A stretch of 64,000 bases of DNA from Thermodesulfovibrio sp. (GCA_013824615.1 PNOC01000005.1:1-64000), one strand, 5' to 3'. Positions 47,091-55,891 are shown, numbered from the stretch's first letter. Numbers and translations are program-made. The notes: a model not told the origin generated them from the sequence alone.

Positions 47091-48020
47091 TTATTTATTT
47101 TTTTGATGGATCTCTTTGGCACGCTCTATGTCCTTCTGGATCTGGACAATCAGGTCCTCCACACTTCCGAATTTCTTCTCGTCCCTGATCTTTTCCAGAA
47201 AATAGACCGATATCTCTTCGCCATAAATATCCTCGTCAAAGGCAAAGAGAAAGGCCTCGATCGAAAGAGTCTCTTTGCTGAACGTCGGACGGATCCCGAT
47301 ATTGGCAATGCCGTCATAAAACCGGTCCCGAACAAAAAGCCTTACCGCGTACACTCCGTGTGCCGGAATGATCGCATGTTTGGGCGCTACATTGGCCGTA
47401 GGAAACCCGAGGGTCCTGCCCCGGCCGTCACCCCGTACGACGACGCCGGTAATCGCATACGACCTGCCGAGAAGCCGGGACGCATGGTCAACCTCACCCT
47501 CTTTCAGAAGGTGTCGTATCTTTGTGCTGCTGATCACCTCCCCGCCGAGGGATATCTGCTCCACCTCCCTGACCACAAACCCGCATTCCCTGCCAAGGTC
47601 GCGCAGAGTTTGAACCGTTCCCTTCCTTTCCCTGCCAAAGCGATAATTGGCGCCGACAAAAATCTCCCTGGCCCCGAGCATACTGCAGAGGACCTCACGG
47701 ACAAAGGTCTCCGGCGGCATGCCCGCAAACTCAAGGGTGAACGGAATCTTCACCAGGACATCAATCCCCAGGTCTTCGATCAGTTTTATCTTTTCTTCAT
47801 AGATGCTAATCAGAGGAGGGCATTTCTCGGGACAGAGGATCTTCAGCGGATGCGGCCTGAAGGTGACGACCATGCTCTCGCCGCCGGTCTCCTTTGCGCG
47901 TCCGATGACCCTCCTGATCAACTCCTGATGTCCGAGGTGGAGGCCGTCAAAATTCCCCAGCGTAATAACGCTGTTTTTAAAGTGCCGCGGCAGGTCCTTC
48001 AGGTCGGTAATAAGCAGCAT
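47091..48020 (-). CDS. ribF: Bifunctional riboflavin kinase / FAD synthetase
   Basis: Makes FMN from riboflavin and ATP, then FAD from FMN and ATP. 309 residues. The N-terminal adenylyltransferase domain has GNFDGLHLGHQELI, VTFRPHPLKIL, GANYRFGRERKG and ISSTKIRHLLKEG. The C-terminal kinase has GRGRTLGFPTANV and GVYAVRL, then IEAFLFAFDEDIYG. Start ATG 48018-48020 follows the HD-domain gene by one base, so the two are probably translated together. Confidence 0.95.
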   Translation of the reverse strand: MLLITDLKDLPRHFKNSVITLGNFDGLHLGHQELIRRVIGRAKETGGESMVVTFRPHPLKILCPEKCPPLISIYEEKIKLIEDLGIDVLVKIPFTLEFAGMPPETFVREVLCSMLGAREIFVGANYRFGRERKGTVQTLRDLGRECGFVVREVEQISLGGEVISSTKIRHLLKEGEVDHASRLLGRSYAITGVVVRGDGRGRTLGFPTANVAPKHAIIPAHGVYAVRLFVRDRFYDGIANIGIRPTFSKETLSIEAFLFAFDEDIYGEEISVYFLEKIRDEKKFGSVEDLIVQIQKDIERAKEIHQKNK

Positions 48021-48021
48021 A

Positions 48022-48777
48022 TTATGTCAACTCCATTATGGAACGCATTTCCCGGTAGATTTCCTTCCCGATCTTTAATCCGAGTTCGACAAATTCCGGT
48101 CCATATCTCCTGCCGGTATCTGTCCTGAATGTTTCACTGATCCTGTTGATGCCCTCCAGTTTCTCTTCAAAATCCTGATAAAGTTTCCTGAGCGGTATTT
48201 GGAAAGATTCTGTTATCAACCAGAGTGTCTGGGTAAAGTTATCGGGTCCCCACCTGAACTTATCGGCATCATACAGGCAGTCACTCACCAGGAGAGCCGG
48301 TTCGTCTGCCGAGCTCAGCACTTTTTTGAAGGCCTCATGATTTCTGATCGCGGCAACGATATAGCGCTTATACTGAGCTTCCAGGTCAAAGTCCCTCAGA
48401 ATCCGCTCAGCCTCCCTGCTTCCCGCAACCGGATGATCGGCCTCACTCCGCCTGATATCATGGAGAAGTCCGGCAATCTGAACAGAGAGCAGCATTGCGC
48501 CCCGGTCGGTATCCAGCAGTCCCCGTTCCTGCCTCTCTATAAGCAGAATGGCCCCGGCCTCCCGGGCAACTTTCTCACAGTGCAGAATGCCATGAGCAGG
48601 GTGCAGCTTCGCTTCGTCCAGAAACTGCAGGCACCGGGAGATCGTGCTGCTCGCTTCGAAATAAGCAGACGACAGGCTCAACTCCTGCTCGTGCCGTGCA
48701 TAGAACAGTGGGTTGCCGAGCCGGCAGGATGCCTGCAGGGCGGTCTCTTTTAATTGTGCATAAAGATGAAAATCCAT
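48022..48777 (-). CDS. HD-domain hydrolase
   Basis: 251 residues with an HD metal-dependent phosphohydrolase domain: HPAHGILHCEKVAREAG, AGLLHDIRR (His-Asp pair), HPVAGSREAERIL and AAIRNHEAF. The last His-containing helix, DCLYDADKFRWGPDN, is of the kind seen in HDIG/HDc proteins that act on nucleotides. Substrate unknown. It is 1 base upstream of ribF, and divergent from the PAS-GAF gene. Confidence 0.75.
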   Translation of the reverse strand: MDFHLYAQLKETALQASCRLGNPLFYARHEQELSLSSAYFEASSTISRCLQFLDEAKLHPAHGILHCEKVAREAGAILLIERQERGLLDTDRGAMLLSVQIAGLLHDIRRSEADHPVAGSREAERILRDFDLEAQYKRYIVAAIRNHEAFKKVLSSADEPALLVSDCLYDADKFRWGPDNFTQTLWLITESFQIPLRKLYQDFEEKLEGINRISETFRTDTGRRYGPEFVELGLKIGKEIYREMRSIMELT

Positions 48778-48859
48778 GGCCGATAACCTTTATTAAGAGC
48801 TTACCTTTCATTATAATAGGTTTGCTGATAATTTATTCTATATTTCATACAGGGAACCG

Positions 48860-50923
48860 ATGTTCGACAAAAAAGCAAGACAGTATATCCAGATTCTCAA
48901 CAGCATTCCTGATGGCCTGTATATCATCGATAACAACCGACTGATCGAGTTCTGGAGCAGGGGGGCCGAAACAATCACCGGCTTTACGGCTGAAGAGATG
49001 ACAGGGCGGAAATGCTCCGGAAGTCTCCTGAAACATGAGGGAGAAAGTGGTCATGTCATCTGCGACTCTGAATGCCCGCTTACCGCAATCACAAAAGACC
49101 CTGTTCCCATAAGAAGAAACCTCTTTCTGACCACAAAGGACGGAAACAAGATTTTGGTTGAAGAGCATATCGCGCCGTTTCACATCGACGGTAAGCTCCG
49201 GGGTATTGTTATTGTCTTCAGAAATATTTCTGATTTTAAAGGGCTGCGGCTCTTCCAGATCAGACATGAAAAGATAGAAAGGCTTATTCCGATCTGCGGC
49301 TGGTGCAAAAAAATCCGGAACGACAGTGATGAATGGAACCAGCTGGAGACGTTTCTCACCGGGGAGGGCTTCGGGGACTTCACGCATTCGATGTGCCCTG
49401 CCTGTGCCGAAAAAATATTCTCGAAGAAAATATACCTTGAAAGCTATCAGGGCATCTGCAAGGCGATCAGCACAAGTCTCTCGCTTGATGAGGTCCTGAA
49501 GCTTATCGTGACCAATGTGGTGAAGGTCATGAATGTTAAGGCCAGCCTTCTGCGACTGCTGAACAAAGAAACAAACCAGCTTGAACTGGCGGCCTATCAC
49601 GGGCTGAGTCGGGGATATGCTGATAAGGGGCCGGTGGACTATGACGCCAGCATCGACGACGCACTGGCCGGCAAGCCCGTATCAATCTACGACATCACCG
49701 CAGATAAAAATGCCCGCTACCGCAAAGAAGCTGAAAAGGAAGGAATCCGCAGCATCCTTTCAATCCCCCTGCGCTTCAGGGAGGAGGTTATTGGCGTGTT
49801 GCGGATGTACACTGCCGAACCGGTCTCCTATTCTGACGAGGATCTGAAATTTGTTGCAGCCATCGCAGAGCAGGCTGCCATTGCAATCATGAATGCACGG
49901 ATTTTTGAAAAATCGGTATCACGTGAAAAGGAATACCTTAACGTTTTCCAGGCTGTAACCGATGCGGTCAGCTCGACACTGAATGTCAAAGAGGTCCTCG
50001 ATCTGATAGTCAAGAAGATCCCTGAAGTGCTGAACCTCAAAGGGGCGACTATACGGTTGCTGGATGAGGAAGGCAAGGAATTGAAGCTTGTCGCCGCATA
50101 TGGCTTAAGTGCCAGATATCTTAACAAGGGCCCGGTAGACACGGAAGAAAATATCAGAGAGGCGCTGCGCGAAAGCCCGGTAGCGATTAATGACGCTGCT
50201 ACAGACCCGAGGATACGGTATAAAAAGGAGGCAGAGGCTGAGGGCATCAGGAGTATGCTTACCCTCCCGATCATTGCCCGAAGCAAGGTAATCGGCGTAC
50301 TGCGGCTGCTGACCGGCCATCCCAGGGACTTCACCCAGGAAGAGATCGGCTTTGCCGCCTCTCTGGCAAAGCAGTGCGGCACGGCAATCGAAAATGCGCG
50401 CATGTACGAAAAACAGTACCGGGAAGTCCGTTATCTTAAGGCAATCCAGGAGGTTTCAAAGGTCATCAGCTCAACCCTCGACAGCCGTGAGGTCCTCGAT
50501 ACCATAGTCCGCAAGATTCCGGAGATTATGGCGACCAAGGCGGCAACTATTCGCCTTCTGGACGAGACAGGGAAAAAGCTTACGCTCGCCGCATCATACG
50601 GGCTGAGTGAGAAATATCTGGGCCGGGGACCGATCGAGGCTGAGGACAGTATCGCAGTAGCCCTTGACGGAAAGCCTGTCGCAATCTTCGATGCCACCTC
50701 CGACCCGCGCGTCACGTATCAGGACGAGAGCCGGGAAGAGGGTATCCGGAGCATGCTCGTCATTCCAATCGTCGTCAGACAGCGTATCATCGGCATTATG
50801 AGGCTCCTGACTGACACCTATCGCAATTTCAGTCAGGACGAGATAGATGTTGCAGTCGCAATGGCCGAGCAGGGAGGCATAGCCATTGAAAATGCCCGGA
50901 TATATGAGCAGCTAAAAAAATAA
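48860..50923 (+). CDS. PAS domain plus three tandem GAF domains, no output domain
   Basis: 687 residues. A PAS domain (about 6-130) is followed by a cysteine motif (Cys146, Cys149, Cys179, Cys182 in ICGWCKKIR and SMCPACAEK) common behind PAS in sensor proteins. Three GAF domains follow (about 195-350, 360-515, 525-685), very alike: each has VLxLIV, LRLLxE and KGPVD-like motifs, and each ends with RLYTxxx/NARIYE-like helices. No kinase, cyclase or HD domain follows. The protein may pass its signal by protein contact, or be one part of a split sensor. The repeats suggest recent duplication. SD AGGGAAC before ATG is weak. Confidence 0.82.
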   Translation: MFDKKARQYIQILNSIPDGLYIIDNNRLIEFWSRGAETITGFTAEEMTGRKCSGSLLKHEGESGHVICDSECPLTAITKDPVPIRRNLFLTTKDGNKILVEEHIAPFHIDGKLRGIVIVFRNISDFKGLRLFQIRHEKIERLIPICGWCKKIRNDSDEWNQLETFLTGEGFGDFTHSMCPACAEKIFSKKIYLESYQGICKAISTSLSLDEVLKLIVTNVVKVMNVKASLLRLLNKETNQLELAAYHGLSRGYADKGPVDYDASIDDALAGKPVSIYDITADKNARYRKEAEKEGIRSILSIPLRFREEVIGVLRMYTAEPVSYSDEDLKFVAAIAEQAAIAIMNARIFEKSVSREKEYLNVFQAVTDAVSSTLNVKEVLDLIVKKIPEVLNLKGATIRLLDEEGKELKLVAAYGLSARYLNKGPVDTEENIREALRESPVAINDAATDPRIRYKKEAEAEGIRSMLTLPIIARSKVIGVLRLLTGHPRDFTQEEIGFAASLAKQCGTAIENARMYEKQYREVRYLKAIQEVSKVISSTLDSREVLDTIVRKIPEIMATKAATIRLLDETGKKLTLAASYGLSEKYLGRGPIEAEDSIAVALDGKPVAIFDATSDPRVTYQDESREEGIRSMLVIPIVVRQRIIGIMRLLTDTYRNFSQDEIDVAVAMAEQGGIAIENARIYEQLKK

Positions 50924-50959
50924 CCTCCCGGAAACTTCCCCGGTTATTTCAGACTACAA

Positions 50960-50993
50960 CCCTGTGGAGCTACAGTCACTAAGCTCCACAGGG
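50960..50993. terminator. 12-bp hairpin between convergent genes
   Basis: CCCTGTGGAGCT (50960-50971) pairs with AGCTCCACAGGG (50982-50993) around a 10-base loop. It sits just after the PAS-GAF stop codon and just before the 3' end of the unknown gene. No strong T run is present, but position and symmetry fit a shared terminator. Confidence 0.6.
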
Positions 50994-51001
50994 TCAGCAT
51001 C

Positions 51002-51487
51002 TCAGGCGGCCTGAGGCATTGCCCTGCACATATCTTCCAGATAAACCTGCAGCTCTGCCGGGGAGGGGACAGTCTCCGGGACCTCATAGCCGAGCCTGCT
51101 GCAGGAGATGACCCGTTGCAGCAGGTTTCTGACACCAAAGGTAATGATTTCCTCGGGCGGTAAATTCTCTGTATTTTCCAGCTGCAGCGGCTCGGCGTAC
51201 CAGGCATCCTTTGTCGGGGCTATGCCATCACAATGATACCCCCAGATGTCCTTGGGGACTGCGCCCCTGGACATTGCAAGTGAGCAAAGATCGTACTTGA
51301 CGAGTTGAAGCCCGCTGAGGATAGGGTTGCCGCCAATGCCGTACCTGTTTCTGGTGATCGGAGAAAAACGGGAAAGATTTACCCCGGAGCACATGATCAG
51401 GACTTCTTTGTCCCCGCGCACCTCAGAACGCACCACAAAGTAGAGAAAGTCATTTACATATTCGTTTTTATTCACGGTCGCCAACAT
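51002..51487 (-). CDS. Uncharacterised 161-residue protein
   Basis: I do not recognise this gene. It is a soluble protein of 161 residues with no signal peptide or membrane segment. It contains CSGVNLSRFSPITRNRYGIGG, GNPILSGLQLVKYDLCSLAMSRG, a GYHCDGIAPTKDAW stretch and a final helical half. Cysteines are few (Cys34, and in LCSL, YHCDG, ISCSR, DMCRA). AGGAGG lies 8 bases before ATG. It has its own promoter 165-193 bases upstream, with three 12-base repeats in the leader. Codon pattern and ribosome site argue it is real. Confidence 0.6.
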   Translation of the reverse strand: MLATVNKNEYVNDFLYFVVRSEVRGDKEVLIMCSGVNLSRFSPITRNRYGIGGNPILSGLQLVKYDLCSLAMSRGAVPKDIWGYHCDGIAPTKDAWYAEPLQLENTENLPPEEIITFGVRNLLQRVISCSRLGYEVPETVPSPAELQVYLEDMCRAMPQAA

Positions 51488-51528
51488 TTTCTATACCTCC
51501 TGTTAATTGCACCATATTCCCGGGATGC

Positions 51529-51564
51529 CATTGTACAGCACATTCTACAGCACATGTACAGCAT
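51529..51564 (-). repeat. Three tandem TACAGCA repeats in a leader
   Basis: CATTGTACAGCA, CATTCTACAGCA and CATGTACAGCA lie head to tail (12, 12 and 11 bases). They sit in the 5' leader of the unknown gene, about 45-80 bases before its start codon. They could be operator or RNA-binding sites. Confidence 0.6.
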
Positions 51565-51651
51565 CCCCACCAAACGCGCCTTTATCCGCATAAACACCCT
51601 AAAATAAGAGCCACCCGCCAAAAGCCCGATATACGGGATCTTTATAGTCTT

Positions 51652-51680
51652 GTTTTATCACAAGAGGGATATTTTGTCAA
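51652..51680 (-). promoter_or_regulatory. Promoter of the uncharacterised gene
   Basis: On the minus strand TTGACA (51675-51680), 17-base spacer, TAAAAC (51652-51657). -35 perfect, -10 four of six. It gives a leader of about 155 bases that contains the tandem repeats. Confidence 0.55.
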
Positions 51681-51750
51681 TAATTAATTATAAAGGCATA
51701 AGCGCCGGAAGCTGGAAAGGGAAAGATGGTTAGGCAGTATACTTCCCGGC

Positions 51751-51790
51751 AGGCAACAAAAAAGGGTCTTTCGACCCTTTTTTGTTGCCT
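51751..51790. terminator. Bidirectional intrinsic terminator after atpE
   Basis: A perfect 17-bp stem (51751-51767 with 51774-51790) and 6-base loop. On the minus strand it reads GGGTC-GAAA-GACCC followed by TTTTTT, a textbook terminator with a stable tetraloop. It ends the atpB-atpE transcript. Confidence 0.92.
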
Positions 51791-51803
51791 GTATATCCGA
51801 AAA

Positions 51804-52163
51804 CTATATCTTGAACGGATTCACGAAGAGCAGTATCAGCGCAACGACAAGTGCATAAATCGCCAGAGACTCGATCATGGCAAGACCGATGATCAGGGTT
51901 GTGGTGATTTTGCCGGATGCTCCGGGGTTCCGAGCAATGCCCTCGGTTGCTCCCTTCAGACCCAGGCCCTGGCCAATGCCGGTGCCCAGAGCAGCGATGC
52001 CGATTGCCAGACCGCAGGCAAGGGCAGCAACGCCGTAATACTTCAGCTTTGCGTCTGCAGAAGACGCAACAGCTGCTGCGGCAGCCTCCTCAGCAAAAAC
52101 AGCCGGAGACATCAGGACTACCAGAGACAGTACCAATAAAACAGATGCGATAATTCTTTTCAT
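51804..52163 (-). CDS. atpE: ATP synthase F0 subunit c with N-terminal leader
   Basis: Forms the rotor ring of F-type ATP synthase. 119 residues, longer than the usual ~80, because it carries a signal-peptide-like leader (1-24, ending FAEE). The two-helix hairpin follows with the ion-binding Glu98 in [10 protein letters not shown]. Gln65 (GTGIGQG), Glu98, Ser99 and Tyr103 match the Na+ ligands of sodium-dependent c subunits at the same spacing, while the neighbouring Thr is Leu100. So Na+ use is possible but not certain. GGAGG is upstream. It follows atpB by 31 bases. Confidence 0.93.
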   Translation of the reverse strand: MKRIIASVLLVLSLVVLMSPAVFAEEAAAAAVASSADAKLKYYGVAALACGLAIGIAALGTGIGQGLGLKGATEGIARNPGASGKITTTLIIGLAMIESLAIYALVVALILLFVNPFKI

Positions 52164-52194
52164 AACACTTCCTCCTTCCTCTAAGGAATTTTAA

Positions 52195-52881
52195 TTAATG
52201 TGCCTCTTCAACGGCACCACCAAGATAAAGCGCTGTCAGGAGAGTAAAGACAAACGCCTGGATAACACTGACCAGCACACCAAGAACCAGAATCGAAACC
52301 GGCAGGAACATAGGCGCCAGCATCAGCAGAACGCCCAGCAGATAATGTTTTGCTACCATATTTCCAAAAAGCCTGACCGTAAGGGTCACCGGACGCACGA
52401 GATGCCCGATGAATTCGATAACAAACATCAGGACCATCAGCGGAAGCGCATATATATTGCGGATAGGACCGAGGAAATGATTAAGGTACCCAAAACCGTG
52501 GACCCGGATGCCAAAGATATGCGTCGCCAGAAATATCGGGATGGCCATTGCAGCGTTTGTATTGATATTGCTTGTTGAGGCCGTAAAGCCCGGGATAAGC
52601 CCCATAAAATTGCAGACTGCGATAAAAAGTGCCACAGTGGCGATCAGAGGGAAAAAAGCCTTTGCCCAGTGATGGCCGATATTCTCTTCGCAGAGCTCCA
52701 GCAGCGTCTCGATAATCGTCTCCATGAAATTCTGGATTCCGCGGGGGATAAGGGAAAGCGAACGTCTCACCAGCAGGGCAACGATAATCAGGATTACTGA
52801 CGCAAGCAGGGCGTGCGACACGAAATGCGGAACCACTTCAGAACTTACAAATATATCCATTAACAGTTTTTCTTCATGCAT
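52195..52881 (-). CDS. atpB: ATP synthase F0 subunit a
   Basis: Stator a subunit, which forms the ion channels beside the c ring. 228 residues, with five or six membrane helices. The essential Arg is in LTVRLFGNM, and the conserved Asn/Pro region LIPGFTAST and the GLVSVIQAFVF-like end (GVLVSVIQAFVFTLLTALYLGGA) are present. It is first in an atpB-atpE pair with its own promoter; F1 genes and the b subunit are not here, so the operon is split. AGGAGG lies 10 bases before ATG 52879-52881. Confidence 0.95.
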   Translation of the reverse strand: MHEEKLLMDIFVSSEVVPHFVSHALLASVILIIVALLVRRSLSLIPRGIQNFMETIIETLLELCEENIGHHWAKAFFPLIATVALFIAVCNFMGLIPGFTASTSNINTNAAMAIPIFLATHIFGIRVHGFGYLNHFLGPIRNIYALPLMVLMFVIEFIGHLVRPVTLTVRLFGNMVAKHYLLGVLLMLAPMFLPVSILVLGVLVSVIQAFVFTLLTALYLGGAVEEAH

Positions 52882-52915
52882 AACCGGACAGCCTCCTCAG
52901 GTTAAATCGTTACAG

Positions 52916-52945
52916 ATATTACCTAACCCAATTAAACATTGTCAA
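52916..52945 (-). promoter_or_regulatory. Promoter of atpB-atpE
   Basis: On the minus strand TTGACA (52940-52945), an 18-base spacer, TAATAT (52916-52921). Perfect -35, and -10 four of six. The -35 lies inside one arm of a larger inverted repeat shared with the divergent MerR-type gene. Confidence 0.65.
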
Positions 52946-52984
52946 ATTAAAAAATAAAATACTTGCATTTTCTAATTTGATAAT
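52938..52984. promoter_or_regulatory. Inverted repeat between atpB and the MerR-type gene
   Basis: ATTGTCAAATTA (52938-52949) and TAATTTGATAAT (52973-52984) match at 11 of 12 positions as an inverted repeat, 23 bases apart. One arm covers the atpB -35 region. It is a candidate operator for the adjacent MerR-type regulator. Confidence 0.5.
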
Positions 52985-53036
52985 GTATTAATAACTACAA
53001 TTATCAGCAGCATTGCAGCACGGTACGGACATCTTA

Positions 53037-53471
53037 ATGGCACAGATAAAAATACGAAAAGACATCAGCGATGCTGAAAAACAGGATATGCCGCTTTACC
53101 CGATCGGTATCGTCGCCGAATTGATCGGCACCACGGACCAGACCCTGCGGCTCTATGAAAAGCATGGCCTGATCAAGCCGGCCCGCAGAAATAAAAATAG
53201 GTTTTATTCGGAAAATGACATTAAATGGCTTCGCTGCCTGCGGGATCTGATACATAATCAGAAAATAAGCATCGAGGGCATTAAAAAACTGCTTGATTAC
53301 GCACCCTGCTGGGAGATTACCAACTGCCCTGACGAACGGAAGGGCAAATGTTCGGCCTTTATAGACAAGACCAAGCCCTGCTGGGAGCTGAACCGGATGA
53401 TCTGCAACACCGCCTCAGGCAGGATCTGCGAAGACTGCATCGTGTATATCTCCAAACAGGCCAAAAAATAA
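53037..53471 (+). CDS. MerR-family regulator with cysteine-rich CW domain
   Basis: 144 residues. The N-terminal HTH (LYPIGIVAELIGTTDQTLRLYEKHGLIKPARR) is of MerR/HspR type, followed by the wing and a short dimer helix. The C-terminal part has about seven cysteines in a double CW pattern (PCWEITNCP...KCSAF...PCWELNRMIC...CEDC), which likely binds a metal or an Fe-S cluster. I use ATG 53037; a TTG at 53013 is in frame but lacks support. It is divergent from atpB and shares the inverted repeat, so it may control ATP synthase genes. Confidence 0.8.
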   Translation: MAQIKIRKDISDAEKQDMPLYPIGIVAELIGTTDQTLRLYEKHGLIKPARRNKNRFYSENDIKWLRCLRDLIHNQKISIEGIKKLLDYAPCWEITNCPDERKGKCSAFIDKTKPCWELNRMICNTASGRICEDCIVYISKQAKK

Positions 53472-53515
53472 CTTAAATCAGGCAGGCAGCAGGATGACCT
53501 CCTAACGCCTGCACC

Positions 53516-55819
53516 CTAATCGAAGTTAAACTGCGACGGATCTTTTATCTCCCATACGGACTTTGACGGTGAGATCTGCTTCGGCTGGGTGCCTTCCTTG
53601 AAGAACTCTCTCAGGCCTGAATCGTCCCGCGACAGAAGTCCCGACTTTGCGTCAATGGCATGCATCACGATGCCCTCAGGCGGCGCAAACGGCTCGGCCT
53701 GGCCGCGGACCGCACTCGACATAAAAGAGGCCCAGATCGGCGAGGCAGCCCGGGCTCCCGTTTCCATAGCACCCAGAGGCCGGGAATTGTCAAAGCCGAC
53801 CCATACGCTGGTTACCAGGTTAGAGGTGTAACCGACGAACCAGGCATCTTTATAATCATTGGTCGTCCCGGTCTTGCCGGCGACCGGCACACCAAGAGAC
53901 TTTGCCCTCCAGCCTGTCCCGTACTTTACGACATCCTCCATCATCGAAGTGATCAGAAAGGCGGTCTGGGGGCTTATAGCCTGCTCTGATTCCGGCTCAT
54001 TCGTCTCCAGCACCCTGCCCTTCCGGTCGGTTATATACTTGATCGAAACCGGTTTCACCTTCATCCCGTTGCTTGCAAAGACATTATAGACCATCGCAAT
54101 TTCGAAGGGGGAAATGTTAAAGGATCCCAAGGCCACACTGAGGTTACGCGGAATCTCTCCCTGGACACCGACTGTCCTCGAAAAATTCATAAGATTATCT
54201 ATTCCAATCGCATCCACCAGCTTCACCGTCACCACATTCCTTGAATAGGTGAGGGCCTCACGCAGGCGGGTAGGCCCGTAAAACTTGTGGTCGTAATTCT
54301 CCGGGCTCCAGGAGCCTTTCGCTCCCCCCATATAGGTGACCGGCTCGTCGTTAATAATGCTGGCCGGAGTAAATCCATGGTCCATGGCCGCGGCATAGAT
54401 GATCGGCTTGAATGACGACCCGGGCTGGCGCTTTGCATGAACCGCCCTGTTGAAATCACTTTTGGTCACGTCATAGCCGCCGACCAGTGCCCGAATAAAC
54501 CCTGTATGCGGCTCGACCGAAACCAGCGCCCCCTCGACCTCAGGATCCTGCTCAAGGGCCAGAGAGACATGTTTGTTCTGTATACTCTTAATGCTTACTT
54601 TGATCATATCGCCGGGCTTCAGGATACGGGTCAGGCCAAAATTCTGGACCATCTTTGATGTCCCGTCCTTCGCGTTCAGAACCTTGGCTGCCCACTGGGC
54701 ATCCTTTATGGAGAGTTTGCCGAGCACCCCGCGGGTCTTGATCACTGCCTCCTTCTCAGAAACAGTCAGGACAAGCCCGGAGTATATATCCCCGGGATTG
54801 ATAACAACCGTGGTTGCGAGATCTTTGCTCTTCAGTTCCTTCTCAAAATCAACCCCTTTTTTCTGATCGATCGCACCCCGCCAGCCCCTGCGTTTATCCA
54901 CTTCCCGCAGGCCGGACTGCATTGCATTGACCGCTGCGCTCTGCATGCCCCGGTCAAGGGTCGTAAAGACCTTCAGGCCGCCCTTATAAACAGTCTCTTC
55001 TCCATATTTATCCTCGAGATATTTTTTTATGTAGTCCACAAAATATGTATTCGCCTCAACCCCTTTTTTGAGGCTGGCAAGATAAAGCGGCTGTGCATAA
55101 GCATAATCCCGGTCTGACTTTTTTATATACCCTTCCTCCTCCATCCGCATCAGAACGATCGACTGCCGTTCCTTGGCCCTGGACAGATCATTGAACGGCG
55201 AGTAAATCGAAGGCGCCTTGACCAGCCCTGCGATCATGGCCGTCTCGCCGAGAGTCAGACTTTTTACAGACTTCCCGAAATAGACCTTGGCGGCCATCTC
55301 CACGCCGTAAGCGCCATGACCAAAATAGACACGATTGAGATACAGTTCTATGATCTCGTTTTTAGTGAGGTTTTTTTCGATCTTGAACGCCAGGGCGGCC
55401 TCCATCAGTTTCCGCTTGAGCGTCTTTTCCGGACCAAGGAAAACGACCTTGGCCAGCTGCTGTGTCAGGGTCGACCCTCCCTGCTTCAGACTGACATGGA
55501 TCACGTCCTGAACAACTGCCCGTGCTATGGCAATATAGTCAACCCCCTTATGTTTCCAGAAGCGGGAGTCCTCAACCGCTACAATTGCATTGATCATATT
55601 CTTGGGTATGCTCGCGACCGGAATAAAAATGCCCTTCTCGACCTTCAGCTCTCCGATCAGGGTATCGTCATCTGCATAGATTTTTGTGCCGGCAACCTGG
55701 TTGAAGGTCTTGAGCTCCTGGATCGAGGGCATGCCGCGCGCAATAGCAAAATAACCGCCCGCAATAACTCCGGTCATGACCGCAAGAAAGGTAAAGATAA
55801 CTATTAATTTCAACCGCAT
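53516..55819 (-). CDS. mrcA: Penicillin-binding protein 1A
   Basis: Class A PBP building and cross-linking peptidoglycan. 767 residues: transmembrane anchor (about 5-26), GT51 domain with Glu83 in VEDSRFWKHKG, GGSTLTQQLAK and ELYLNRVYFGHGAYG, an OB-like insert (about 320-430), and a transpeptidase with Ser468 (GSSFKPI), SRN (YSRNVVT) and KTGTT. The tail ends QFNFD. It is convergent with the MerR gene and divergent from the DUF523 gene. A second class A PBP, PBP1C, lies at 27-29 kb. Confidence 0.95.
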   Translation of the reverse strand: MRLKLIVIFTFLAVMTGVIAGGYFAIARGMPSIQELKTFNQVAGTKIYADDDTLIGELKVEKGIFIPVASIPKNMINAIVAVEDSRFWKHKGVDYIAIARAVVQDVIHVSLKQGGSTLTQQLAKVVFLGPEKTLKRKLMEAALAFKIEKNLTKNEIIELYLNRVYFGHGAYGVEMAAKVYFGKSVKSLTLGETAMIAGLVKAPSIYSPFNDLSRAKERQSIVLMRMEEEGYIKKSDRDYAYAQPLYLASLKKGVEANTYFVDYIKKYLEDKYGEETVYKGGLKVFTTLDRGMQSAAVNAMQSGLREVDKRRGWRGAIDQKKGVDFEKELKSKDLATTVVINPGDIYSGLVLTVSEKEAVIKTRGVLGKLSIKDAQWAAKVLNAKDGTSKMVQNFGLTRILKPGDMIKVSIKSIQNKHVSLALEQDPEVEGALVSVEPHTGFIRALVGGYDVTKSDFNRAVHAKRQPGSSFKPIIYAAAMDHGFTPASIINDEPVTYMGGAKGSWSPENYDHKFYGPTRLREALTYSRNVVTVKLVDAIGIDNLMNFSRTVGVQGEIPRNLSVALGSFNISPFEIAMVYNVFASNGMKVKPVSIKYITDRKGRVLETNEPESEQAISPQTAFLITSMMEDVVKYGTGWRAKSLGVPVAGKTGTTNDYKDAWFVGYTSNLVTSVWVGFDNSRPLGAMETGARAASPIWASFMSSAVRGQAEPFAPPEGIVMHAIDAKSGLLSRDDSGLREFFKEGTQPKQISPSKSVWEIKDPSQFNFD

Positions 55820-55891
55820 AGCAGTCTTGATTATACCCCTGCCGCAGTTGGAGAGTCAAAGGACCGGCTATTTCGGCTGCAGTACGTGAAC

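Larger units (their letters stand above)
51488..51803. other. 316-base gap: promoter, direct repeats and atpE terminator
   Basis: No gene was found. On the minus strand the gap holds the promoter and leader of the 51002-51487 gene, three tandem repeats in that leader, a small CTTGT/ACAAG hairpin near 51649-51666 and, at its right end, the terminator of atpE. Confidence 0.5.
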
